A stretch of 64,000 bases of DNA from Fistularia commersonii (Eukaryota; Chordata; Actinopteri; Syngnathiformes; Fistulariidae), in the NCBI GenBank assembly GCA_037954325.1, contig JBBMNZ010000015.1, forward strand, positions 10,370,501 through 10,434,500. Reading direction: 5' to 3'. Position 1 is the first letter of the stretch, and every line of letters begins with the position of its first letter. This document shows, piece by piece, positions 37,341-47,534 of the stretch. A program made the translations under genes and the position numbers. A model generated the notes under the pieces. It was not told the origin of the DNA. It ran no database searches and saw only the letters and a program-made list of their open reading frames with translations.

Positions 37341-40300
37341 TCAGTAGTGCGAGGAGAAGGTGATGTGATGCTTGGGCTCGACGGCCTGCGGCGACAGGGC
37401 GGCGGAGTACCGCTGCCCCGTGTTGCGCGGAATGGTGGGTCCCCGTTTCTCGACATCTGGCTGGATCTCCGCGGCGGCAGTGGCGTCTCCCGGTTTCGCC
37501 ACGGAGTTGGCGGCCTCTTTCTCCGCAGCGTGTTTCCTAGATTTCCTCTCCCGGTGGGCTCCCTTCAGCTCCTTGGCCTTCGTCCGGTCTCTTCTGCAAC
37601 CAGAGAGGGGAGACGGTGAGGGTTCGGGTTGCAGTTGCGCGAGCGTAACTGCGACCGTGAGTCGTACTTGAAGTTGATTATTTCAAACTTCCTCTCTCGG
37701 TAGAAGGAGCTTGTGTTCATCATGTACAGCAGGATCATGTCGCAGACGAAGGATCCCTTAAAGAGAGAAAAGATAGATTACAAATACCGGATAAGTACAC
37801 ACCAATAACCCACGTTGACGATGACAAGGTTGTGGATTTACTCACTATTCCCAGCAGGGCAACACCAGAACCAATGGCAATTATTGTAGGTATAATATTA
37901 AATTTCCCGGCCTGGAAACACAATAAGCAGCCGTTCAGTGTGTCGTTCTCCCTGAAACCGTTGCTCTTTCCTCGCAGCCTCTCCGCATTTACCTGGCCGT
38001 TAATCATTATGTCGAAGCGGATCCCGTACACTTTGTACAAAGTGCGAAAGGTCTCGCCATCCTGGTCCTTGAAGTACCTGGCGTACCTACGGGGAAAGGC
38101 GGCGTTTACTAAACCGAGGGGGAGAAACTGCAGAGGCGGCGACGACGCGACACCTGAAGTTGTATCCCGACGTGACCGAGTTGTCGGACTTAATGTCCAG
38201 CCGGGTGAAGCTGTACTCCGGGTTACAGCGGGAGGAGTCTTTGTCCAAATCGCAGTTCCATTCGATCTGAATCCCCACCGATCCGCCCTGCAGGTGGATG
38301 GATATGAAGGAACATTGTGATGTGCAAGGTGTGAACGAACCGTTCAAAAATACAATGAATCATCTGCACCAACTTGACCAAGTTAATCACTGCAGTGTGA
38401 AGAGCAACATATCTGGTTTCCTGTTTCAACTTATGTCTCCCTGCCAAGATCTGTCACTTGAAGAGTCAGAATGCTCCCAGTGGCCTGACCCGCGCACAAA
38501 ACCAATGACTCGCTCAATTACTCAACGGACAAAGCATTCAGTAGCTAAGAGTAGCCATCGCTCAGTAACTCAATGAACGAATCACTCAGTAGCTCAGAGA
38601 AGTCCTTCCCACACGCAAGACAAACGAGTCACCCAGTTACTCAATAAATGAATCGTTCAGAAGCTTCGAGAAGCTTCGCTCAATGACTCAATGAACGAAT
38701 CACTAAGTAGCTCAGAGTAGCCCTTGCCTAGCCCCTTCCAAAACAAACGACTCATTCAATATCTTGACCAACAAATCACTCACTCAGAGTGGCAGCCCCA
38801 CTCAGGAAACGAACGACTCACCGCATGCTGATTGCGGCCCGGCCGACTCGCTCACAAAACAAAACATTCACCCAGTGGGGCGACCCACTCGAGTGGCTAA
38901 GCGCCCCATTCTTCTCTGTGACTGGTTCACATTTACTCGAGGCGGTAAAAAGAATCACGTGAAGGGACTCAAGTTTAAACCTGACGAGTCGAGATTCAGA
39001 ACGAATCATTCATCGTTTTGAGAACGTCTGACTTCAGGAGTGTTGCGGCAACATAGCAGCAGCAGCCGAGGTCATAATGAGAAGATGAATTGGACATTAA
39101 ATGACTGGGAGGAGGTCGGGAAATGCCATTGGCCCATTCATCCCACACACACACACGCACGCACGACCTTCCTGGCCATGTCCTGGAAGTTGTACCCCGT
39201 CCAGCTGACCACATCGCCCAGGCGGAAGATGGGGCAATAGGGGTGGCGCTCCCTATCGAAGGAGCAGCCCTTCAGGTAGCCGCTGTCGGACGTCTCCAGG
39301 ACGTTGGACCTGCAACGTCGGATCAACAGCCGTGAGTCACATTTTGGATCAAACCGATCTCAGCGTGTGTGTCTTTGTAAACAACAATCACTCATACTTG
39401 CATTACATTCAAAATAACATCCGCTGTTTGTTTAGTTTGGATTTGATTCATTTGAATCTGTTCTCTAGAGTCGCTCCTCAGATCAGCCTCCACCCACGCG
39501 GCTCCTCTCCCGGAAAAAGAAAATGATTATTAACGGGGATTTGTACGACCGAAGAGCCCAATTAGCCGAAAACATATCACGAATAGCGAGGAAACCGATG
39601 AGCGATGCCCACTCATCGCCGTGACCTCCACGTGAGCCGCCCCCGGTCACAGTGCCTGGGGGGGGGTGTAGGTCCTTCGGGGGAGGGGGTTCGCCCCCGT
39701 CTCATCTGACACCCGTCCCGCCGTCAAGGACGTCTCGGGTGACGGGCTCGCCGTCTCCCCCGAGCGCCTTTATAAATAGTAGCCTCTGTGAGGCCTGCAG
39801 GTATTCCAAACAGCCGCGGGTAGCGTGCACATCCCTCAGCGCGCTCAGCTCATTGCGCTGCCCCCCCGACCCCCTTCCTCTCCCGGGCCAACACTCACTT
39901 GGAGAACTCAAACTTGGGGAACCTGATGAAGTTCTTGATGTAGATGGTGAAGTTCTCGGCCCCGCTCAGCAGAGGCTCCCTGCAGAGGAAGCGGCGGACG
40001 GTAAACGCACACCGGTGAAAGCTGCCAGGCGGCGACAGCAATAAATAGAAGCTGTGAAAATGTTTCTGCCCCCCTTAAACCCCCTCCTAGCAGAGGGGAC
40101 TAAAGTGAAGGTGAATGTGGAGTTTTCTCACTCGGGTCTGGAGTTGTTCTCCACCGGACACCAGGCATGGATCTCGCAGGTCCCGGTGCTGTTGATGCAC
40201 AGCCCCGTCTTGATTCCTGACGGAGAGAAAGCAGATTCTCGGGATTGAAGGGGCGGAGGGGGCAAACTGACACACACCAGACGCAACGGCGTGCGGCGAC

Positions 40301-42248
40301 GGTTCCCTTCCTTTTCTGGAGATCATTTCTAACCGTCGCGCTCTCGCAGGAGGAGGCTGCTCTCCGAGGGCGGCGTGACAATTTCATCCCGCTCGAGATA
40401 CGTCTTACGACTCGCCTTGATGGCGTACATTGTCCTAATTCGCTGGTTACTCCCCAGTTACTAACATGTACTCTTTGTCTGCGAAAGGCACGTTCAAATA
40501 AATGCATTATCAGGACTATTTCTACTATATTAATCCCTCATGGGGAAATTCCTTCTCTGCATTTAACCAATCATGGATGAACCATGAGCAGTAAGATGCC
40601 GTCCAGCAGCACCGAGGGAGCAGTTAGGGGTTCAGTGTCTGGCTCAAAAACGCTTTTACACCCTAGGAAGAGCCAGGGATCCAACCGGGAATGTTCGGCT
40701 CCAAGGCGGATCACTCTACCTCCGGATAATATTCGCAATACTCAATATATTGTAGCGAGTCAGGAATATTGGGGTTTATGTGGACGCTTGTTTTCTCAGT
40801 GATTTTGGGGTTCTGGGAATTTTGTGGGTGCAGTGAATTCTGTTTTTTTTTTACCTGGAATTGAGCGTGAACAGTTAGTTGCATTGCAGGCTTGTGTGAC
40901 GCGGCTGTGGCCAACAACAGCTATTGCTCATTAAACAGATGTTTTACTGTCACCCGGGTGTCTAAAACGCTACAATATCATTATGTTATTTATAAAATAA
41001 TATTGTATGAAATAATTATATATATACAATTGAAAATGACATATGATAATGATCATTATTGTTATTGTTATTATTATTATTAAATGAAATGCTCTCATCT
41101 CAGGCACTTAATGTAACTGATGATAGCATTTAGAGTCCCCTTGTTTTACAAGCTTGGATGAGAATTAAAACAAGATAAAAATAAAACAAATCATACATTT
41201 GTTTTGAAGATTAACGTGACTACTATGAATTTTACTGTTTTTTTTTTTCAGCACGATCGTGACGCCATCGGTGTCTCATTCGCTTTAGATTGGCGCTTGT
41301 GCGCATGCGCGCGTCTTTCCGAGCCGCTGACCGTGGCCGGCCGTGACGCTTTCCCCTTCCACGCAGTCCTCGTCACTCGCACAGCGGCCGTTCGGCACCT
41401 TGAAACTCTGCGTGGGAGTGGTAAGAGGGCGGGAGAGGGGGGGGCGACAAAAACAAAAAAGTCAAAAAGCGAGCCCACGCACACGCGTGTAAAAGTCCAC
41501 GCACGACGAGCCCACTCACCTCCGCGCAGTAATCCAGCCTCTGATTGGGCGTCTCGATGTAATTCGTGACGATGAAGAACACCTGTTCGCCCTGGTGGGA
41601 GACGGGAGTTTTAATCGCGGGTTAATTGCGTCGACGTGATCACGGATGCGCGGTCACGCGTGGGCACACGTACGTTCGGGGGGATGACGTAGTCCTCCGC
41701 GCTCCACAGGTGCGCGCCGGACGCGGAGGCGTTGGCGAGAGCGACGCCCTTCAGCTTGGTGATGACGGACGTCTGCACGGCCTCCTCCCGCTCCTGGTAG
41801 CCCTTCTTCGCCACGAACACCCACCTGCGTGGGAATGGGCACGCGTGGGTGGGGGGTGTGGGGGGGGGGGGCTCACGCTTTTTTTTCCCGAAAAACACGT
41901 GGGACGCGTCCGGGATGACGCCCGTGCACACGAGCGGGCATGCACTCCAAGTGCCCACGCGTGTCATTCTTCACGCGCCCTCGATCGCCACTTCAGGGCG
42001 CACTTCACTTTTAAGCCGCGGTTAAAATGTGCCTCGAAACACACTCACACACACACACACACCTGCTCCTTTCCTTCCACGCACTAGACTAGAAGCTCGA
42101 CACGCAAACCCATGCAAAAAAAAACACACACACGCACACACACCCAACCCCCACGCGCACAAACACACATACACACACAATGGACTAACTATTTTTAACT
42201 GAGTGAATCACTCTCAGAAAGGTTACCATGCAAGAAGTGTCAATCCAC

Positions 42249-42316
<68 letters not shown>

Positions 42317-42459
42317 GTGGAGGCTCACCCTATGATGTATCCCAGCACGGCCAGCTGGTAGAGCCGGAACAATATTCCGATCTTCCGGTTTTCGGCGATG
42401 ACATATTTCTCGGTCTTGTAGTTGAGCAGAGACACGAAGAAGGCCCCCCAGCCGGCCAT
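37341..42459 (-). CDS. p2rx5: P2X purinoceptor, P2X5-like
   Basis: Twelve coding exons, 5' to 3': 42329-42459, 41674-41824, 41520-41591, 41332-41407, 40132-40216, 39899-39979, 39168-39309, 38154-38287, 37993-38086, 37846-37911, 37668-37756, 37341-37593. Phases agree throughout and give 457 residues. The product is an ATP-gated trimeric cation channel of the plasma membrane. The N-terminus has NYKTEKYVIAENRK (with the P2X TxK/R phosphorylation site) and TM1 ending GYIIGWVFVAKKGYQ. The ectodomain has KLKG, ten conserved cysteines, ENFTIYIKN and GYNFRYARY (ATP-site motifs). TM2 is IIAIGSGVALLGIGSFVCDM, followed by trafficking motif YRERK and a basic tail ending ITFSSHY. DYVIPPN, CASDEDC..GESVTAG and the emc6/shpk neighbours favour P2X5 over other subtypes. 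Confidence 0.94.
38480..38830. repeat. Degenerate minisatellite in a p2rx5 intron
   Basis: Within the intron 38288-39167, roughly 50-90-base units repeat about five times, with shared pieces AACGAATCACT, CAGTAGCTCAGAG and ACTCAATGAACGAATC. Because the unit contains it, (A/C)GACTCA-type hexamers recur. Not coding. Confidence 0.75.
38831..39167 (-). other. Remainder of the p2rx5 intron
   Basis: No coding signal. It ends with a short CA/CG tract at 39145-39163 directly before the donor of the RARK exon. Confidence 0.4.
40217..41331 (-). other. p2rx5 intron with an unclassified repeat-like patch
   Basis: 1.1 kb without coding signal. About 40580-40740 contains TCAAAAACGCTTTTACACCC and GATCCAACCGGGAATGTTCG, which looks like a degenerate dispersed repeat; the rest is AT-rich with ATT/TAT runs near 40985-41085. 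Confidence 0.4.
42250..42315. repeat. (TG)n microsatellite beside a p2rx5 donor site
   Basis: 66 bases of TG ending 14 bases from the donor of the first p2rx5 coding exon (GT at 42328-42327 on the - strand), so it forms the start of intron 1. Confidence 0.96.
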
Positions 42460-42809
42460 GGTGCCTCCCTCCCTCCGCGACGCTCTCCGGCGGACTGATC
42501 CGGAAGCCCGGACACCCCCACCGCCACTGCCACCACCTCCCCGACCCCCCCCCTCCTCTACTCAGCTGGTATTTTCCTGCTGTCTGTACTCGCCCGTTGC
42601 CGTCGGGCCGCCAGCTGACGGAGGGACCGTCAACATCGGGGCCCGTCGCGCCTAAAAGGTTTAGTTGCCGTTGCAGAAATGGCACGATTAAACACGGGTC
42701 GTAGAAGCCTGGCTCGGACTAACTTGCCGGCAAACTAGAAAACCGGGTCCTCTGGAATCAGCTTCTTTATTTTGGATCTACAAGTGCTGGCTGAACTTGT
42801 CCGGCACTT

Positions 42810-44440
42810 ACCGCATTCCCACCCCGGGGGACTTTTTGCAATTCCAGGAACGTTTTCACAAGCCGGGCTGTTTCTTGAAGGAACTGGAGACCCTGGACCA
42901 ATGTTTGCTGCTCCTCCAAGCCAGGGGCTTTTTACTTTCATTTTCATGGATCAAGAACAATATTACTTTTTCATTTTTAAACCATATGCAATACTGCTTT
43001 CGATATCATGAAGTAACATTTTATTTTATCACGTCTTCCTCTCCTTTGGGCTTTTCCCCACAGGGATCGCCACAGGGAATCGAACGTCTCTATCTAACCC
43101 TTTTCTCTGTATCCTCCTCTCTCACACAAACTAACTTCATATCCTCTCTCACTACGTCCATAAATCTTCTGTTTGGTCTTCCTCTAGACCTCCTGCCTGG
43201 CAGCTCCACCTTCAGCAACCTTCTACCCAGATCTTCAACATGGTTTGGACATGAACAGAGGAGTGTTCATGTCCAAACCATCTCAGTCATCACTTTCTCT
43301 TGGTCATACATGTCCTGCACCCCTGTGACAAATTCCTCCTTTCCCTCAGATTTTTCCCCTACATGAGTCGCCACAGCGAATCCACCTCCTTCTTCTAACC
43401 CTATTCTCTGTATCCTCCTCTCTCTCACCAACTAACTTCATATCCTCTCCCACTACGTCCATCGATCTTCTCTTTGGTCTTCCTCTAGACCTCCTGCCTG
43501 GCAGCTCCACCCTCAGCAACCTTCTACCCAGATCTTCACCATCTCAGTCATCACTTTCTTTCGGTCATACATGTCCTGCACCCCTGTGACAAATTCCTCC
43601 TTTCCTTCGGGATTGCCAGAGCGAATCGACCTTCTCCATCTAACCCTATTCTCTGTATCCTCCTCTCTCACACCAACTAACTTCATATTCTCTCTCACTA
43701 CGTCCATTGATCTTCTGTTTGGTCTTCCTCTAGACCTCCAATTCCAGCGTCCCTCTACCAATATATTTACTCTTCCTCCTCATCTCAGTCTGGCTTCTCT
43801 GACCTTCTCTCCGAAACATCTAACATGACATGTGCAAAACCACTTATTCACAGCATCATGTGCAATAAGACATGTCATTAATTTATACAATGTGCAATAT
43901 TTTCACAGTCACTCACAAGTTTACCCTTCGCTTTTCAATTTCGGGGCCATCTGGCACAAGAATTTTCTTGTGGATGTATAAAGTTTTAATTTTCTCTTAT
44001 AGAACTAGGTGATTTGCGGAACTCATCATCCACGCCCATGACCAGATACTTCTTGTCGACGGTAGAGCGGCATTTTCAAAAATGTATCATGATCACTGGT
44101 CTGCGTTTTTAGTCGGGGTTTACCGGGCTTGCATAAGCACAGTTAGCCGACAGTGGCGTTCTTCACAAGGCGAAGCAGGGCAGGGAGAAGATAAAAACAC
44201 TTCAACCCATCTGACAGTCCATGGTTGTTGTTCCCACCGTGCAGTCCACGTCATCTTGCTCTTCTTTATCCTCCGAGGTGCACGTTGTGGTCCCTCGCTG
44301 CCTGTAGAAATGCCAGACCTAAAGGTTTCCCTGGAGGTGGCTAGGACTCGGGCAGGACTGTATTTGGTCCAAAAAGCACCTTTCAGTCAGGTTCTCCAGT
44401 GGTTTCACCTCTTCATGTCTCAGAGATCTCACAGTGTTGT
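42810..44440. repeat. Unclassified dispersed repeat, copy 2, interrupted by LINE pieces
   Basis: The left part (42810-42960) matches 27400-27530 and the right part (about 44080-44440) matches about 27700-27960 of copy 1. The middle (43030-43830) is a block of LINE remnants absent from copy 1, so the LINE sequence was probably inserted into this copy. Confidence 0.5.
43030..43830 (-). mobile_element. Tandem LINE 3' remnants, three copies
   Basis: Three partial copies (about 43036-43330, 43335-43600 and 43605-43800) each read on the - strand through GRPNRRSMDVVRENMKLVGV-type peptide and RVRWRRSIRSGNP, the C-terminal end of a LINE reverse transcriptase. All are decayed. Copy 1 holds a perfect 18-base inverted repeat at 43240-43281. 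Confidence 0.65.
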
Positions 44441-44819
44441 TTCACAACGTGCCCTCTGAGCCCTGAGCTGCGAGATATGGGGTCCCACAGGGTTCTCTCC
44501 TGGGTCCGCTGCTGTTTTCACCAAATATGGCATACATGGATTCAGTCGAGGTATGAACAGCTGTTCATACGAACATACAGGATTCATTTTTTTCCCCCCA
44601 ACATTCTGCAGAATACCCCATGTTTTATGCAAATTTACTACAAATTAAGAACTAAATAGTAAAACGCACATAAGTATTCCAGTGCCCAGAGATGAGCTTT
44701 GCATCTTCTCCTTGGGATAGAAAGTGGGGTCAGTGGCAGGAAGGAGGCTGGTCCTGACGCGGCTCAAATCTTGGCAGTCCATTTTCTCTTATCTCAGACG
44801 TGACGCCTAGTTTTAAACC

Positions 44820-45345
44820 CGGTACCTCAGTCCTTCAGCTCCATGCCCCTCTATCTGCTCCACATGGTTGGTATCACGAGCTCAGGGGCCGCCTGGGTAG
44901 AATGTGCTGTAGTTGGTAGATCCCTAATGATCCCCTCGGAGGCCTTTGGCCTTCAGAGGCATGCCTCATTAATCCATGTTCAAATTAAGTGCAGGGTTGA
45001 TGGCTCACCAACACACGCAGGCAACACTAATCCTAAAAGTCCCTGCTTCATCAGTTTTAAATTATTATGAATGACACAATTTATCCATGCGTCCAACTGC
45101 GACAGTGTCTTTATGACCCCAGTCAGATCTGGGATCAGGAACTGGTGATTCAGTTCCTGGTTCCCCCCGTCTGCATCAATCTTAGAAGCTTCCTCGGCAA
45201 AGACACCGAACCCGAGATTCTCTTCTTGATCTGGTTTGCACCTTGAATGGCGTGTGTGTATGAATGAGTGAAGGCTTTCTCGTCCAAAGCGCTTTGAAAC
45301 CTCGAAGTTATGAAAGCGCTACATGACTGGAGACCATTTTCAGAG
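44820..45345 (+). repeat. Dispersed repeat with LINE 3'-tail features
   Basis: CTCGGCAAAGACACCGAACC, GTGTGTATGAATGAGTGAAG and the pair CCAAAGCGCTTTGAAACCTC / AAAGCGCTACATGA are features of the 3' tail shared by fish L2/Rex1-type LINEs and their SINEs. Copy boundaries are uncertain. Confidence 0.5.
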
Positions 45346-45545
45346 TCCCGACACTTTGATCAGGTTTATTTATTTATTTGCAAGCCGTAAAATGAACATG
45401 TCTAAGGAAATAGGCAGCACCTGGACAGATAAGAGCTTCTAAGGTGAGGTCCCAGTCTTAAAACTAAGTACACCGATATATTTTAGAATGCATAAAACAA
45501 TATTAAATTGGTCAAACATAGACAGTCACCTCTACGGAGAATAGC

Positions 45546-46265
45546 TTATGAAATAAGTCTTCTGAAACTCCTGTTAATTATGTTTGTATTAGAACTGATT
45601 TCTAAATTTACGCTGTTGGAAGTGCACTGCTGAGATACAGAGAAGCTCCAAATGTTATTTGCAGCTTCTTTGGACTCTTTGAGCCCAGAGCGTTGCAGGG
45701 GTAAAAATGAACAGCAAAATGTTGGGAGAAGTGAGCTGGTGACATCTAGTGGTTCTTTATATTCTTCAGAAAACAACCGAGCGGAAGCCGGGAGCGACAC
45801 GATGAGGCAACAGAAGAAGAGAGTGACAACAGAGAGCAGTGAGGGAGAACAGTTCAGCTGCAAAACTTCACCATAGAAGACATTTTTCGACCAGTCAGGT
45901 AGACACCAAAGACTCTTCTGCTGCGGTGTACTTTTACAGCGGTTGATGCGACAGGAGCTGCATGTAGAAGCTCTGATGGCCAGGATGTGACTGGGGGAAG
46001 AAAAAAAATGCCCTTCAAGAATGACTACAAATTCTATTGAGATGCATCTAGCCCCAGCAAAACACGATAAAGGGAAAAGTAAGGGAAAAAAGTAGTGAAA
46101 AAGTAAGGATTTCCAGGTGAGAATGTCTTCTTTGGCAGTGATGGAGGATGTGAATGTCACCACTTCATTCCCTGACTTTTTTTCTGACTCTAATCGTGGA
46201 GGTATGGAATGAACATCAATCTGTTCCTTTGGGAGTCCTTGGCAGCAGCTGAGCAACGGCTGCAA
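45546..46265 (-). other. Open frame of 239 codons, unrecognised
   Basis: An ATG-to-stop frame on the - strand just downstream of the two-unit ubiquitin-like gene. The translation is rich in Ser, Leu, Phe and Cys with several hydrophobic stretches (SLLFHYFFPLLFPLSCF, LLSVVTLFFCCLIVSL), and resembles no family known to me. No splice partners or promoter were found. It may be chance or part of a long 3' UTR; kept because 720 bp is long for random sequence here. Confidence 0.2.
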
Positions 46266-46356
46266 AATTCACTGAATCACCCTGAGCCAAATATTAAGCG
46301 GCGTCATCGTCCGAAAAAACAAAAACATTCTTAAACTGCAGTTGATATGTGTTGGG

Positions 46357-46362
46357 TTTATT
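46357..46362 (-). terminator. Poly(A) signal of the two-unit ubiquitin-like gene
   Basis: TTTATT on the + strand gives AATAAA on the coding strand, 187 bases past the stop codon. Confidence 0.5.
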
Positions 46363-46548
46363 GGAAGATAATTTGTGCAAATTCATATCCTCCGGGTCAG
46401 TCGCAACTGGGATTGGCTCCCTGATATATTTTTTTAAGTTGATGGGAAGTAATGGGGGATGTCTCCTAGTAACGGAAACGGTAAAGAAGTAGGTTCTAAC
46501 TCTGTATGATATCTAAATCTTCAAATACTCTACAAATATTCACAAAAA

Positions 46549-47010
46549 TTAAACACCGCCTTGCAGAAGCATGACCAGATGGAGGGTGGACTCCTTTTGG
46601 ATGTTGTAGTCAAAGAGAGTGCGGCCGTCTTCCAGCAGCTTGCCAGCAAAGATCAGCCTCTGCTGATCGGGGGGGACGCCCGCCTTGTCCTTGACCTTGT
46701 CCTTGACATTCTTGATAGTGTGGCTGGACTCCACTTCCAGGGTGATGGTTCTGCCACTGAAGGTCTTGACAAAGATCTGCATGCCACCTGTCAGACGCAG
46801 GACCAGCTGGAGGGTGGACTCCTTCTGGATGTTGTAGTCAGATAGGGTGTGGCCATCTTCCAGCTGCTTGCCCGCAAAGATCAGCCTCTGCTCCTCAGGG
46901 AGGACGCCTTCCTTGTCCTGGATTTTGGCCTTGACGTTTTCAACAGAGCCACTGGCTTCGACGGCCAAGGCGATGGTTTTACCAATGAGGGTCTTCACAA
47001 ATAGCAGCAT
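46549..47010 (-). CDS. Diverged two-unit ubiquitin-like protein
   Basis: Intact 153-residue frame: two ubiquitin-like units of 76 plus a final Val. Unit 1 has about 16 changes from ubiquitin (among them T14A, E16A, P19A, D21G, P37L, D39E, R54H, H68Q, R74T). Unit 2 has a similar number (L8F, T9S, K11R, P19S, D21H, E24K, A28D, Q31K, Q49L, S57F, L71M, R72L, R74Q). Ile44 and most lysines, including 48 and 63, are kept. The tails read RLTGG and LLQGGV, so neither the junction nor the end has the canonical RLRGG. An acceptor TTCCTCAG lies 8 bases before the ATG and a matching donor GTGAGC at about 47533, the same 5' UTR intron plan as the neighbouring polyubiquitin genes, so it is a gene duplicate and not a retrocopy. 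An AATAAA lies 190 bases downstream. Whether the protein is conjugated, or the locus is a young pseudogene, is unknown. Confidence 0.75.
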   Translation of the reverse strand: MLLFVKTLIGKTIALAVEASGSVENVKAKIQDKEGVLPEEQRLIFAGKQLEDGHTLSDYNIQKESTLQLVLRLTGGMQIFVKTFSGRTITLEVESSHTIKNVKDKVKDKAGVPPDQQRLIFAGKLLEDGRTLFDYNIQKESTLHLVMLLQGGV

Positions 47011-47017
47011 GGTTCCA

Positions 47018-47534
47018 CCTGAGGAACAAGACGTGGGTAGTTCCTTATGAATATCCTGCAGTTTCAGATACTAACCCCATTATCATGTGAGGTGGAAAAA
47101 AAATTACACACACTATTATATAATGTCCTGCACACATTCAATGCGAGGCCCGACAGTGGGTTAAGTGCACCCACCTAGAGATTAACAGTCCCTTTGGTAC
47201 AAATTTTTAGGAGATGATTTAGCAAATCGAAGCATTATATGTCGCTATGGCAATACTTTTTTTTTATTTTACTGCAATGTGCAGAGGAGGATTCAGGGAT
47301 TTAATTTCATCAGGATTTACCTTCAGCCCCCTGGTATTCATTTTAGTAACATGATTAAAACTTTTAAAACCAACGCCGACAGACAGTTATAGCTCCTAGC
47401 TAACTTCCGGGCTGATCTTCTGCGCACATCTGCGCAGAACTGTCGAGTCTTTTAAAAATTCTGGCTAAGTTACCAAGAGACTGCCATGTATTTTTGTGAT
47501 AAATTAAAGAATTTAGGTAAACAAACCGCTCACC
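47018..47534 (-). other. Inferred 5' UTR intron of the two-unit ubiquitin-like gene
   Basis: Donor G|GTGAGC at 47534/47533 and acceptor CTCAG at 47019, with the exon resuming at 47018, 8 bases before the ATG. Size and position match the 5' UTR introns of the two polyubiquitin genes to the right. Confidence 0.5.

Noticed and set aside
38480..38830. CRISPR-like array
   Set aside because: Vertebrate intron; unit lengths and spacers are irregular and diverged, so it is a minisatellite.
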